A DNA stretch of 64,000 bases, from positions 868,001 to 932,000 of the forward strand of contig MU385719.1 in assembly GCA_022497155.1 (NCBI GenBank), given 5' to 3'. Numbering within the stretch: the first letter of the stretch is position 1; every line of letters starts with the position of its first letter. This document shows positions 1-11,200 of the stretch, piece after piece. The notes beneath the pieces are model-generated. The model was not told the DNA's origin. It ran no database searches and saw only the letters and a program-made list of their open reading frames with translations. The DNA is from Whalleya microplaca. Its lineage: Eukaryota > Ascomycota > Sordariomycetes > Xylariales > Xylariaceae. The position numbers were made by a program, and so were the translations under genes.

Positions 1-182
1 CAAAATGGATTCCTATAAGACGGCTGTCTGACCAAGACTATGAGAAGATGCTCAAAGAGAAAATCCTCCAACTCGAAACTAATATTGCGGTTATTGACGA
101 CAACATCGCGTCTTTGAAGGCATCGGGAAACCCACAGGCGAAATCAGATAAAGAGAGCACGAATGCTGATAAGAAACCATAG
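1..182 (+). CDS. 3' end of an unrecognised protein gene (partial)
   Basis: The frame is open from the window edge to the TAG at 180-182 and gives about 59 residues. They begin KWIPIRRLSDQDYEKMLKEK and end in a Lys/Ser-rich tail. The segment is charged and predicted helical (ILQLETNIAVIDDNIASLKA), like the end of a short coiled coil. Its composition looks like real coding sequence, but I do not recognise the family. The 5' part lies outside the window. An alternative is that this is a relic, since the next 3.5 kb is gene-poor. Confidence 0.5.
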   Translation, partial: KWIPIRRLSDQDYEKMLKEKILQLETNIAVIDDNIASLKASGNPQAKSDKESTNADKKP

Positions 183-620
183 GTTTCTATATTCGTGCTT
201 CAAATTACCCTACCATGATATCCATCGGCTAGAGGTACAAAGACCCGTGGCCGCAAGACATTATCAGGATTACCAGTACCCCTTGAGATCAACAGGCCTC
301 AGGTGTTTAATGTCGATTTCCCAAGCTCGTTTTAGGGGTTTACTGAAAACGTAGAAGGCTACCTAGACTACCCCTATTACGATACGCCTAGGCAGCACCA
401 AAGCATGAACGGGAGTTGCCACAAACATAGATCCTGTCCCAGCTTTCTAGGTTACACGAGATTGTGGATCTTCATCCACCCAGATGTATCCCATTCTTCG
501 ACCTTTGTGAACTTTGCGAGGTTATTGCGGGCAACTTCAAAAGTACAGAAGTTGCGATCCAAGTTGTTTAATCTTAGTGTGGCTTGAGGTCAACCTCAAT
601 TCATTGACAGCGTAGGTTGG
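183..620. other. Intergenic, no gene seen
   Basis: Short open frames exist on the plus strand (163-354, 405-587), but they show no family resemblance or convincing codon bias. I see no repeat or RNA gene here. Confidence 0.4.
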
Positions 621-1049
621 GTGAAAGGACATCATGAAAATCTGGCCAGCCTGCTTGTTACATTGAAGGGCTTGGAAGGATTTCCCAGACAGTCAGACAA
701 AGCATTGTGTCTTTATCCCGAACCAATGAACAGGGGTCACAAAACAAGTTGGAAACATCTCATTTTGGGGTATGTGTATGACCTCGACATACATACGTCA
801 CTAAGCGACCCCACATATGATGTCAATCAAGTAGACAGGAACATCGTCGACGAGACTTCGTCAACGTACGGCAACACCACACAGTCAGACGTCGGCGCAA
901 ACATGGAGGTCCAGGGTGAAGCAATAAAAGACAGAGTCGACGGCGCTGTGGCCAAGGGGCCAAAGAAGGCCGACGAGTACTCGGGTGGCCGGGTGCAAGT
1001 GGGCGAGACGGGCGATCTCCACGACTTGGCTGCCAAGAGACAGCCGTAG
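621..1049 (+). CDS. Possible small gene or terminal exon, unknown function
   Basis: A 142-codon frame ends at 1049. The last 75 or so codons (from about 820) have clear GC-ending codon preference and a hydrophilic, Asp/Lys/Gly-rich composition (for example AIKDRVDGAVAKGPKKADEY), unlike the AT-rich surroundings. The first half is less coding-like and may be intron or leader, so this could be the last exon of a gene whose 5' exons I could not place. No domain is recognised. The reverse-strand frame over the same stretch looks like a shadow. Confidence 0.35.
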   Translation: MKGHHENLASLLVTLKGLEGFPRQSDKALCLYPEPMNRGHKTSWKHLILGYVYDLDIHTSLSDPTYDVNQVDRNIVDETSSTYGNTTQSDVGANMEVQGEAIKDRVDGAVAKGPKKADEYSGGRVQVGETGDLHDLAAKRQP

Positions 1050-1959
1050 ATGTAGGCTGGGGCTTTGGAAAAGGGATTTCACGGTGGACAGCTAGCTTCA
1101 GTTGACATTGTAAGATTACGAGGTGTACATTTATGAGGCGTTATTTCAAAGTTCATGGTCAGTGTTACAGGAAAATTGTAAGGTACGGGCAAGGAGCAAA
1201 TGTATGGATTAGGGTGTTTCTCAATGCTCATTTGTAAACGTCGTATAACCCACAATATAGCGAACATGATCTAACATCTATTCGGCTTTCTATGTCTGCT
1301 ATTGTTATATCGCTGTAGGATCTCTAGATCTAACTAGCTGGTTAGCAAATTGTCTATTACAGTAGTGATAACAGACCCAGACCCTCTTGTTTAGTAGTAG
1401 ATAACTATCAGAAAGGGGAAAGAACCTGTTGGGGGAAGCGAGATTAGATAAATAGTAGGCATGCTACGCCTTTAAGGCACAAAACTTATATAATATGTTT
1501 CCATCTCGCTCTCTCGGATTACACATAATCCACAATCGCCCTCAGTAATCTACGCCCTAGGCATTGCCCGTATTGTGCAAGCCTAGATAACATAAACAGG
1601 CTGTCTTAAGGAACAATAAGGAACAGTACAATCCATTACCATTCATTCGAACCTTAGCACTACGAACTCCTTGTCGTTATAAGTCAGTTTACCAACACGA
1701 AGAAGCATCTCCTTGACTCTTAGTGGAACTTCCAAAACGGCATCATGTAATTGTACCTAATTATATTATGCTGTCTCAGCATCAAGCAAAAGGTTTCACT
1801 CAATTTACAAAACTATAGTCTTCTCGGCACCTTCTTCGTATTCAATTTCCTAGAGTAGGAGATAGTAATAGCGAAGTGGCAGAACATGGTCGCAGGAAAA
1901 CGCCAGTAGTAGCTGGAGGAAACCAACTAAGGGGGCGCCTATTTTTTCTGCATCAAGCC
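1050..1959. other. AT-rich intergenic
   Basis: AT-rich, low-information sequence with no supportable gene. It leads into the ankyrin relic. Confidence 0.4.
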
Positions 1960-2290
1960 TGCCTATTGCCTGAAAGTACAACACTCTGGCAATTTCCTCT
2001 TCGATCAGAATCAAGAGCATCTTGTAATAATTGGCCTGTCGTTGCATTGCTGACTCTTCAACGCAATAGGAGTTCCACAACATCGAGTTGTCACCCATAG
2101 TAAGAAGCATACGATGAGCTGTCAACTCTTTCCGGTTGAATTTTTAGATCAGCACCGTATTTCATCAAAACTCGCCAACATAATAAGGGCTATGAGCGTA
2201 GAAGGCCGTATATATCTGGTCATTTGTTTCACTGCTGTCAAATATAGTTGATTTAATAATATCGAGGAAACTCACGCATTTCAATGGAAT
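1960..2290 (-). pseudogene. Decayed ankyrin-repeat gene fragment
   Basis: Reading the minus strand from about 2290 downward gives ankyrin-like sequence in two frames. The first is IYTAFYAHSPYYVGE, then after a frame change LMKYGADLKIQPERVDSSSY, then ASYYG, a TGA stop, QLDVVELLLR and another TGA. YGADxxIQ and the [GH]xLDVVELLLR core are classic ankyrin-helix signatures. At least two in-frame stops and one frameshift show that it is dead. TGA in place of expected CGA or TGG codons fits C-to-T/G-to-A mutation such as RIP. Ankyrin arrays are often part of fungal NACHT or HET proteins, but no such domain is visible here. Confidence 0.6.
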
Positions 2291-3668
2291 ATGCAGCGAA
2301 TAACAAGGATAAATACATTCTCTAGGCGGCCGTCAGAGGAAGTTCAACGGAATAAGCGTACGCGAGATTATTGGACAACACTATGATGACATGGCAACTT
2401 GGTCGAAATTCCCTGAAGATGATGCAATCCAATCATATTATATCCAGCTAGCCATCGACAATGATCATGTGGCAGCAGAGATCAAGCAGACGGTCAAGTT
2501 CTAGTCCATATGTCAGTGCTTGTGGAAATCCAGATGGGCTCATAGAAATATCGAGAGCCATAGAAGCTTGTAAGAGAGATAACAAGGAACAGCCGATTCG
2601 GGTGGCAAGTATACTTGCTTGAGGTCTAGATCCTAGAATTCGGACTAGGACATTGTCGAATAGTTTGACTAGCTCCGTATTAGGAAGTTAGTTCACATTT
2701 GCCTCATGTATCTTCAATAAGTACACGCACTGGACATGGAACTGTCTGAGTGGTATATATAATTCCCCAAGAAATGTACAGGATGAGATCCAAGACCTAA
2801 GTAAATTTTATGTTACTAATAAATGAGATAGACCATTGAAAGGACATTCATACTTTTCTTGCGTACTAGTGTTTCCTCACCAGTTAAGATACTATAGAAA
2901 CTAATAAGTGCTGCTATGCATAAATATTATACTTCACCTAAAGGAGGCACTAGCCATCTCGCAGACATTCAGGTCTCTTAATATATTAGGAAGAGATCAT
3001 TTTGGTACCCCTAGAGATCGATCACTCTTGTTATCCCCTTTACCCATTCGTTCGGACCTTCTGCTGCGTGGTTTTGCCTCAAAATTTGGCAACATCGTGC
3101 GGCTACGCAGCCAGCTTCACTTATTTCTAGCACGGAAAGACCAGCGCCATGGTGGCACATACGATAGTGCCCATACTCGGTGTGCGTTCAAAATTACTAA
3201 TATCGGTAACCACAATCTGATCATATAAACTTTGATTAAACGCATAAACTCTGCACTTGTAATTCGCCGAAATGGTACCTAAAGACATACATACAACGGC
3301 GGCTATAACCGGCATTACATACTAGGCAGTGTCTAGATTTTGTGCGTATGTGGTATGAATTGACATGTTGTCTTCGATCTGGTCGGATATCAAAACGTAA
3401 TCTCTCTCGCTTAGAAGCACACGATCGAGAGATCCGCGGTTTCTCACTACGCCTACCGGAACCATGGCACGCATATCAATGGAAAGGGACTAACTACAAG
3501 GCAGGATCTTCCCGTGATGCATAACTTTAGATTAAGTTAAGTGATAGATATCCCACCGAGACCGTTTCCGACTGTATCCCACCTGCGTAAGTAGGTATCA
3601 AAGAAGCCATACGTACATACAGAAAACCACCAAGGGACTAAGCCCCTAAACTAAATCTTCCTATCTAA
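2291..3668. other. AT-rich intergenic with one open stretch
   Basis: Mostly AT-rich and without a supportable gene. An open stretch on the plus strand (about 2301-2504, stop at 2502-2504) reads coding-like at its end (for example YYIQLAIDNDHVAAEIKQTV), but it has no recognised family or start context. It may be another relic. The frames at 2908-3228 and 3342-3524 look random. Confidence 0.35.
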
Positions 3669-5205
3669 CTAAGCCTTGGTCGTGACTTCGTCAAAGATGT
3701 TCTTCATCTCCAGGCCGCTCTTCTTTGGTCGTCGCCTCTGATCATGCTCGTAGTCTACGTATGTGCAACCAAAGCGGGTCTCGTAGCCCTCGGCCCACTC
3801 GAAGTTGTCCATGAGAGACCAGGCCATGTAGCCCTTCACGTTGCAGCCATCCTCGCTGACGGCCTTTGCCATGGCATTGATGTAATCGTAGAAGTACTTG
3901 TAGCGGAACTCGTCGTTGACGATTTCCTCCTCGCTCAGGTCGTTCTCCCCCTTGATGCTAGTGCCGCTCTCGGTCACGTAGATAGGGGGGTAGCCGTAAC
4001 GCTTGCTGAGCCAATTGATGAGTCCGCGGAATCCTTCTGGATTCGGGCGCAACCAGAACGACTGTGTTTCGGGACCGATACAATCGCCGTTCTTGTTGTA
4101 GGAATGGGTCGTCAGGTCTCCAAGGAAATCTTCCGGGGCTGGGTTGCCGTCTCCGTGCTTGACGTAGTCGGCCGTGTAGTGGTTCATGCCGTAGAAGTCG
4201 TTGGAGCCGTGGACAAGGGCTAATTCTTCTGGCGTGAACTTTGGCAGCCGGTCACCAAGCTGCTTTCTCATCGACTCTGGATAATGGCCAAGGTAGATGG
4301 GGTCTGCGAACCACGAGATGGCAAACTCGATCTTTCGGTCGGCAGCCTCGACGTCCCTAGGATCCTCAGGGTCCCATGGGTACGTGAAGTCTCCGTTTAG
4401 GGTGATACCAATGTGGCCTTTGTCAGTGGGCTTGAACTCCTCGCGATAGACCTTCACTGCCCTGCCATGGGCTACGAGCAGATTGTGACCTACGATCCAA
4501 GGTTCTCGGCTAGAGTCGCCAATAGCTGACTTGGTCCGGTCAGAGGTGTGACCAGGGGCGAAGTATCCGGTGCTGTATCCAAGAATGGAACTACACCAAG
4601 GCTCATTGAAAGTGATCCAATTCTTACACTTGGGGATCGCCTTGAAAACGACACGCGCATAGTGTTCATAGTCCAGGGGGAATTCTTCCCTGTTCAGGAG
4701 ACCGCCATATCGCTTGTCGAGTCCATCTGGGACGTCCCAGTGCAGAAGTGTGATGAATGGCTCAATGCCAGCCTCAAGCAAGTCATCGACGAATTTGACA
4801 TAATGATCGATACCGGCTTGGTTGATCGGATCATTCCGGCCACCTACGGGGATGATTCGCGACCACGACAACGAGAAGCGGTAACACTTGGCGCCAAGCT
4901 TCTTCAACAGATCGATATCTTCTGCGGTTCGGTTGTAAGAGTCGCAGGCAACGAGTCCATTTTTCCCGCCCGCAATCTTCCCTTCGACAGCGCAAAAGGT
5001 ATCCCAGATAGATGGACCACGACCATCCTGGTCAACAGCGCCCTCAACCTGATAGCTATATGCAGAGGAAGGCTCAGGTTAGTTCAAAGCCTCTTCTTTA
5101 TGATGAACTTTATAGTGAAACTTGGTTGCAAATGTCACGGAGAAGAGTTCGATAGACTCACGAAGCTGTAGCAAATCCCCAAACGAAGTCTGAAGGCAAC
5201 GACAT
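3669..5205 (-). CDS. Intracellular beta-glucosidase, glycoside hydrolase family 1
   Basis: Two exons: 5162-5205 and 3669-5055. The intron at 5056-5161 has GTGAGT and ATAG borders. The model encodes 476 residues, a normal GH1 length. The start MSLPSDFVWGFATASYQVEG is the family's typical N-terminus. Acid/base Glu166 lies in TFNEPW and nucleophile Glu377 lies in YVTESG. Gln and Trp substrate-contact regions (AYQVEG-type, HWD, SLMDNFEWAEGY) are present. There is no signal peptide, so it should hydrolyse cellobiose and other beta-glucosides in the cytoplasm, like Trichoderma Cel1A/BGL2 (family knowledge). Transglycosylation to form inducers is a known side activity of that group. The gene stands alone between AT-rich stretches. 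Confidence 0.93.
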
Positions 5206-6501
5206 GTTGAGTGATCCAAGTACCTAAGCGAAGGGCGATAAGGGTATCTATCTAGGCTATTCGCGACTGCCCACTAGTGTCTCAATCTCGTCCGGAAAAA
5301 TTGGATATATGTTCTGGACCAAGCCAAGACTTCAAACGGCCTCGCGGGTAGATAGAGCGGAGAGAGAGGGCGAGAGGAAGATGCAATGTCGAGCAGAATG
5401 TCTGCCCGACGCAGAATGGAGGCTGGCATCTTCTTATACCCTGGTGAAGTTTCGTATATGGACTTTCTCGCAATGTTAGTTTAGTTTTTTTCCCAATTCT
5501 CCCATATCGGACCGTGACGACCGAGGACGACAGACTTGTACGATGATGGCTGTTCTCCAACCCATTCATGCCACAGCAACGATCTCCGCCGCGGGGTAAT
5601 TGGAGCTATAAGCACAGGGTCCAATTTCGTCAACTTGAATGCCCCCACAACAAGTTCGTTTCTGGCGGAAACGTGCCTAGATCCCAGCGACGGCCCGTGT
5701 CTCCGGCCATGTGAGGCAACGTTCTCGAAACATGCGGCAACATAGGAGTTTGCATGCGACCAGGATCGTGAAAACTTCGGGGATATAAGCCAAGTGGACG
5801 TCGCATTTGAGGATCGCCGTTCCTTGGATTCGGGATGGTAACGGATTGATGAAGGGTGGCGCTAGCCTCGAAAGGCAAGATCTTGGCCAGCTTTCGAGTC
5901 TGAAGCGTTGGATGCGGCGCAACATCTCGCATGGGGAGTAGTTCGGTCTAGCACCTGGACCGCTGGACCCAGACAGCTGTGACCCTTAGTTTGGAGAACG
6001 GGTGATGCACGCGGGTTTCCGAAGACGAATGTTGTCCATAATGAGCTATCTTATAACATCGATTCTGCGGAGTATGCTTCCTTATGTCCATTCATGGCTT
6101 GCTGTTTTAGCAGCTGGCCGGAGAAATCTATCGCTATAAGTCAATTGAAGACTTTTAAGTCAGACCATTTTCCCAACTACGTCAACTCCCACTTCGACGC
6201 ATAATTATTTTCCGAGACGGGAAACTCGGGTTATGAATCCATGCTGTACCTACGTCCCAGACGTATCCTTGCCAGGAAGACTCCTATCATAGCTCGCACG
6301 AATTGAGTCGATGTATTGTAAACAGTGTACTTAAAATCAACGAACGCCAGTTGCGAAAAAGGTAGGTGTAAGTGAGAATGCATCCGATCGATGTAGCAGT
6401 CGACCGTCGCTGGCAACCACGTTGTTATTATCCTATGTTCATGTCACGTCCGAGATGGAGGAGAGGCAGGTTCGGCCTCTCGAGCCGCGACCAAACGCGA
6501 C
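5206..6501. other. Intergenic: beta-glucosidase promoter and GFA-gene 3' flank
   Basis: This stretch is upstream of the minus-strand GH1 gene. A TATA-like GGTATAAG on the minus strand (5433-5440), about 230 bp before the ATG, could be its core promoter. The two 5630-5932 frames and the 6231-6416 frame show no family resemblance. Confidence 0.3.
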
Positions 6502-7304
6502 TTAGATAGCACCCTGACTGGTATTGCCGACATTGGCATCGTCTAGCTCCTCGCGTTTTCTCTTACCTGTGGCGGAGGCTTCTGACCCGTCCGCCTCGTC
6601 GTTGGCCGCGTCATCTCCTGTCCACTCGGTGATCTCTATCTCGACTCGAAACTTCCCGTCTCGGCTCTCATGGACACCTCTCGTTGTGTGTATATTACCC
6701 AGACGGCTGCCGGATAGCATACTTTCGAACCAGGGAATGCTGGTGAGATTTCTCCCGATCAATTGCAACTCTCGGCCCGGCACAGGCGTGGGTACTATTT
6801 CCATCTCGTCAGGTTCAGAAGAATCGTCGGGAATGAGCCCCAGCTCGTCCAGGCTGTGTAGATCCTCGGTTAGAAGGCTCCCAAGTGTCAATTGGATGTA
6901 GTCAGCCTCGCTTCTTGGCTGCTCAGACCAGTATGACAGAGGGGTGCCGCAGAATCCACAGAAGTGTCTCATGGCACTTTGCTCGGAGGGATGTGAGTAG
7001 ACTCGTCGGATGGAGGATCGCGATTCGTCGGCAAAGAACGGGAAGATTTCGCTATGGTACCAAGACAGCGGGACTCTAAGAAATGCAGAGAGCGGCGTCG
7101 CAGAGGCTACTCCTAGGTAGACATTCCGTCAGTGTCCATTGCCTTACATATAGGATACGAAGCAATATTGGACTTACTGTGGTGGGCATTGGAGTCGAAG
7201 AGGATCTGAGGAACTTCAGATGTACTGCCAGGGATTTGAACGACATACTGATTTCTGCCGCAGTGGCAGCTGCCACGTAGAGCTCTGCTAGAGTTTGAGG
7301 CCAT
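6502..7304 (-). CDS. GFA/CENP-V domain zinc protein (fungal subfamily)
   Basis: Exons 7178-7304 and 6502-7112; the intron at 7113-7177 (65 bp) has GTAAGT and CCTAG borders. The model encodes 245 residues. The N-terminal SCHCG and the FCGFCGTPLSYWSE motif are the zinc-binding elements of the glutathione-dependent formaldehyde-activating enzyme/CENP-V fold. The central HCxxCR motif expected between them is replaced by NAHHR, so the catalytic zinc site looks altered. The C-terminal third (from about residue 165) is acidic and ends in a KRKR-containing tail. I chose Met at 7304, just before ASNSSRALRGSCHCG. An in-frame Met at 7382 would add 26 residues. True formaldehyde activation should not be assumed. 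Confidence 0.8.
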
Positions 7305-7929
7305 CTCGAAGTGTTTCGAAGGTTTGGGGAATGACTGGATGAATAGGAAGGGAGCTGTAGACAGCCTTTGGTATGTCCCCAAGGAGCATAAAGGCAGGGC
7401 GCAATGTGATTGAGAAAGATGTCTTCGCTAATGTCTTCACAATAAAGCTTTAACTAAAGAAGTATTTTGCATGGTTGAGTGGACAAAAAGAGGTGATCAG
7501 CAGTGGGCAGTCAATGTATGTATTATAAGTAATAACGAATAGTCTTGCATAAGCATCCGTAGCTACGTGCTAGGGTTAGAGGAAAGGCAGGCACCCGACG
7601 TCATACAGTGGGCCGGTTCCTTCCTCATACATGCGTGGAATCTTCAACAACCTTCTGAATTCATCTCTGCATATAAATCGAATGGAAGCTTCATTCGTTG
7701 CAGCAACTCACTATACTGTAAACATATTCATTCATTGCTATTCGCTACAGATATAGCTGTCAAACCCTCATGCACACTATACCTAAATCGTTTTATTTCA
7801 TTTTCTAGTAATAGACTCTACATCTAAGTCTCACATCACTGTCTTTTAGTGTCACACTTGTACAGATTGACCATGTCTACAAGACAGATGACTGACATAT
7901 GTCGATGATGTGCATGTTATTCTACCGTT
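7305..7929. other. Intergenic
   Basis: Short AT-rich gap between two minus-strand genes. The plus-strand frame 7567-7827 has no family signature. I see nothing else. Confidence 0.35.
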
Positions 7930-9666
7930 TCACAGCCCATCTTTCTGGGACACTGCTCTCTCATCGACTGACTCAACTGCAGTTTCGTTAAGTCTGCTTC
8001 TGCTTCCACTTCCGTCCAGGTTGGCATCCCCTGCCTGCTCATGAGCTACGTCTCCCTGCTCACCAGTCACAGTTGCCTCAGCATCCACTACCTCTTTCTG
8101 GCCTCGATGTAGCCACCATTTGAAGAATATCGTAAAAAACTGTGCCACGAATACCTGTTCAACTGTATACAAAAGCACAGGCACCTGGATTGATGCTATG
8201 GTGAAGTTGTCAAGCTGATACCACACTATAACATCCAGAGTTAGTACCTTCACTTACTTCCCAGACTAGATAGCTTAGACAAACAACTCCAACCCTCCCA
8301 AATCAGGCCTTATAGAATATTTGTGCCCATGACCCTAGAGGAAAATGATAGGAGATGACTTCAGATGTTACTTACTAGCTGCAACTAGTGGAATCCCTAC
8401 GCTCGTAGTTTTGGCAGCACCACAAAAGCATACAGCAACCACAAGCTCTTGGGGCATTTTCTTGACCGTAACGGCCCGTCGGAGGACTGCAGGAAGATGT
8501 GATCCCATATTTGAATCAGCTATATAACCATTTACCAGTTTGGCCAAAGCATCCGGTGGCGCTGCGATCCAGTAGCAAATAGCCGTAAAGAGGATATACT
8601 CTGCTATGTTCATGAAAACGTTGAAGATCACCGAGGACTTTGGTAGCGTTGTGAGTGCCCCCGTCTGGAATGCACCAGAGAAAGTAGACCTAGCTCATAA
8701 GTCAATATCAAGCCCTGCAGCCTGCCTCGGTATAACATGATCACGTACCAGGCCACTAACACCATCAGTAAGGAGCAAAACTTGGCCAGATAAAATTTCC
8801 TCAACATCCAAGTAACCTGTTTTGGGAAAGCCCATCGCAAGCCTTGTCCGACTGTTAAGGGAAGCAATGCACTCAGTCCAAGTTGCTGCATCACACTCCC
8901 ATACATCGGTCCCAATGCGTCGGGCTTTGCCGGTCTGAGCGAATCGAACTCGGCATCATGAGGGAGGAATCCATAGACCAGCCATGGCGAAAGGAACGAG
9001 CCGACGACGTTACCAATGACTACTTCGATAATAGCAGCGGCCTCATCACCGCCCGCGTTCCTCGTCATGACCACGTTCGACGCTACGGTTGTGGGGATGC
9101 AGCTAGCCACGACCATTCCGACGATGATGCTGCCGTCAATGGTTCCTGAGCTCTCCGCGCCGGCAGCGATCATGATACGTATTATAACTAAGAAAATGTT
9201 AGCATCCCATCACCAGGCACGTGAATGTATCTCCACAACGAACTGAGTTGGATCACAGGTATGAGGATGAGGTTAATTCCCTGTGTGACAATGTGCAAGC
9301 GCCAATTTGTCACATGTTCCTTAAGTTTCTCTGGACTGAGTTGCATCCCATTAATCAGGAAGATCAGAGCAATTCCTCCGTAGAGAATAGAATATTCAGA
9401 TCTGATGGTACCGCCACGGGCTGCGACGTCTGAGACTATATTCAGCAATTGTTCGTCCTACCCGAACATAGCTCAGGTATAAGAGGACGGAGTTTACTCG
9501 ACCTACTAGGAAAGAAATAGCCCAGAACACAGGCAATCCCAAACCCTAATACCAACCAATTGTCCCACAGGAAGCCTAGTGTTTTCTTCAATATTCGGTA
9601 GGCCTTGGACCGGTCCTGACTCCTGAGGCTGTTGTCGCCGCTCGTGGATTCCTTCGTTGCCAGCAT
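7930..9666 (-). CDS. SBF-like membrane transporter (RCH1/SLC10A7 family)
   Basis: Five exons: 9507-9666, 9244-9429, 8749-9187, 8376-8689 and 7930-8225, together 464 residues. One donor (GTTCGT, end of exon 2) is weak, but the intron has a perfect TGCTAAC branch site and restores phase. About ten hydrophobic helices are visible. The hallmark stretches are IRSEYSILYGGIALIFLING, the Gly/Ser-rich ACIPTT-type loop (ASCIPTTVASNVVMTRNAGG) and AAKTTSVGIPLVA near the C-terminus. Yeast RCH1 and animal SLC10A7 members act in calcium homeostasis at the plasma membrane or Golgi (family knowledge). The final 65 or so residues are a hydrophilic tail. An upstream in-frame Met at 9741 is possible. Confidence 0.88.
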
Positions 9667-10028
9667 TGTGTAACTATACCTAGACTTTCTGACGGTATCA
9701 TGTATAGAAGAATACGATTGACCGCTTGACCGTACAGTCAAAAACCCGGGTCGTTGGCATACAAAGTAACGCTGCTATCTTGCTTATTCCCGATCTCGCT
9801 TTGCAGAGGCTCCACTGCCAAGCCTTGCGACATGCCCCAATATGTATGTGATTCTTCCCAAAGCGAATAAAAGTTAATCCTTATTATATTTAAACGGGCG
9901 CCGCAGTTACTGCCCTAAGATTATGATCGATATATTATGAACTTGTTGTAGCTTGTTTGTTTCCTTGAGATACTAATACATAATGTGGAGACAACCGGTT
10001 TTATCTAGTTGAAAAGGCCGAGTTTAGT
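9667..10028. other. Intergenic, start of AT-rich island
   Basis: Promoter side of the transporter gene passing into AT-rich sequence. No gene or clear repeat seen. Confidence 0.35.
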
Positions 10029-10330
10029 TGTCGGTGGTCGAGTATTCAGAGTGATAGAAACAGTAGGTGTAGATTATTCACAAGTAACTAATCGAGAGAA
10101 AACCCCCGAATCCTGGCTTTTCCAAATTATGAGGCCTCAGAGACACCTTATAGACCCTTTCACTACTTAAGTACGTACTGCTTCCTGTCGGCAGTCGAAC
10201 ATATACAGAGTGATGGAAACAGTAGAGAAGAGCACTGGCAACTAGCTAAGAAAGAATATTGGTGAATCCTGCTTCTCTTAAAGTTGAGAGATCTTGTAGA
10301 TCCCTATAAACCCCTTCGCCCCTCACTCTA
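10029..10330 (+). repeat. Two degenerate direct repeats of about 150 bp (LTR-like)
   Basis: Copy A (about 10029-10180) and copy B (about 10186-10330) share in the same order a TGTCGG-(T/C)-(G/A)-GTCGA-type start, CAGAGTGATRGAAACAGTAG, GAATCCTG and a TATARACCC-CTTTC/CCTTCG end. The rest is diverged. The TG start and TATA-like motif followed by CCC suggest solo-LTR fragments of one retroelement family, or an old tandem duplication. No internal coding region is visible. Confidence 0.45.
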
Positions 10331-10727
10331 TGCGGTCCCGGCGATGTCGTAGTGTAGCTTGAAGGAGTAAATGACACTTCTCAAAAGACGCATATGGTCA
10401 CATCAAGAGATTCTACAAGTGAAATGATAATCGTACATTTATCAGTGGTGATCAGCTGGGACACGTCGCCGACGAAGCAACTAAGTAGCTGACCGTAAAA
10501 TGTTGTTTTAATCATTTGTATTTATAAACAGGAGCCACTATAAGAATTGAATGTCATCTCCCTATTGACTATAATATCTGGGTTCAGTAATCATTACTTG
10601 TAAACAATTCTTAGTTGCTCGAAACATATTTCTGGAGAGGTATGCTTATACAAATTCCAAAATGGGCTTTCTTTGTCCATCGGATAACGACATGACAGAA
10701 ATTGTACGAAATAATTGGAAATTTTAC

Positions 10728-11132
10728 TCACTGCTCTCTGGTCCACTTCCTTGCAGCTTTTATATCGTTCTGAGATGGGAAATACCAGCCTCCCTTGGCT
10801 ATCACGTAGGCTTGCTGCTTTCTAGGACTTAAGCCAATCGTCGCGCCGACATGCTCTATAGCACTAAAGAAGTGTTTAGATATTTCATGGATAATACTTT
10901 TTTCAAGAAAGCACCAACCTACGACCAGCGATTTCGTCCATCTCTTCAGCATACCGGTTATTTTGTTCAATGCTAAGGTCTAGAACCTAATAGTTGTTAG
11001 AGGAAAGGTTGGGGGGGGGGGGGGGGGGAGTATATTTTTAAAAAAAAAGGGAAAACCCAACCCAAAAAAATAAAGAAAATTTACAATTTTGCATAAAAAT
11101 TTTTGCAAAAAGTTAAAACAAANNNNNNNNNN

Positions 11133-11200
<68 letters not shown>

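Noticed and set aside
2301..2504. Plus-strand open stretch ending in a coding-like segment
   Set aside because: No start context, family or partner exon; kept only as a possible relic.
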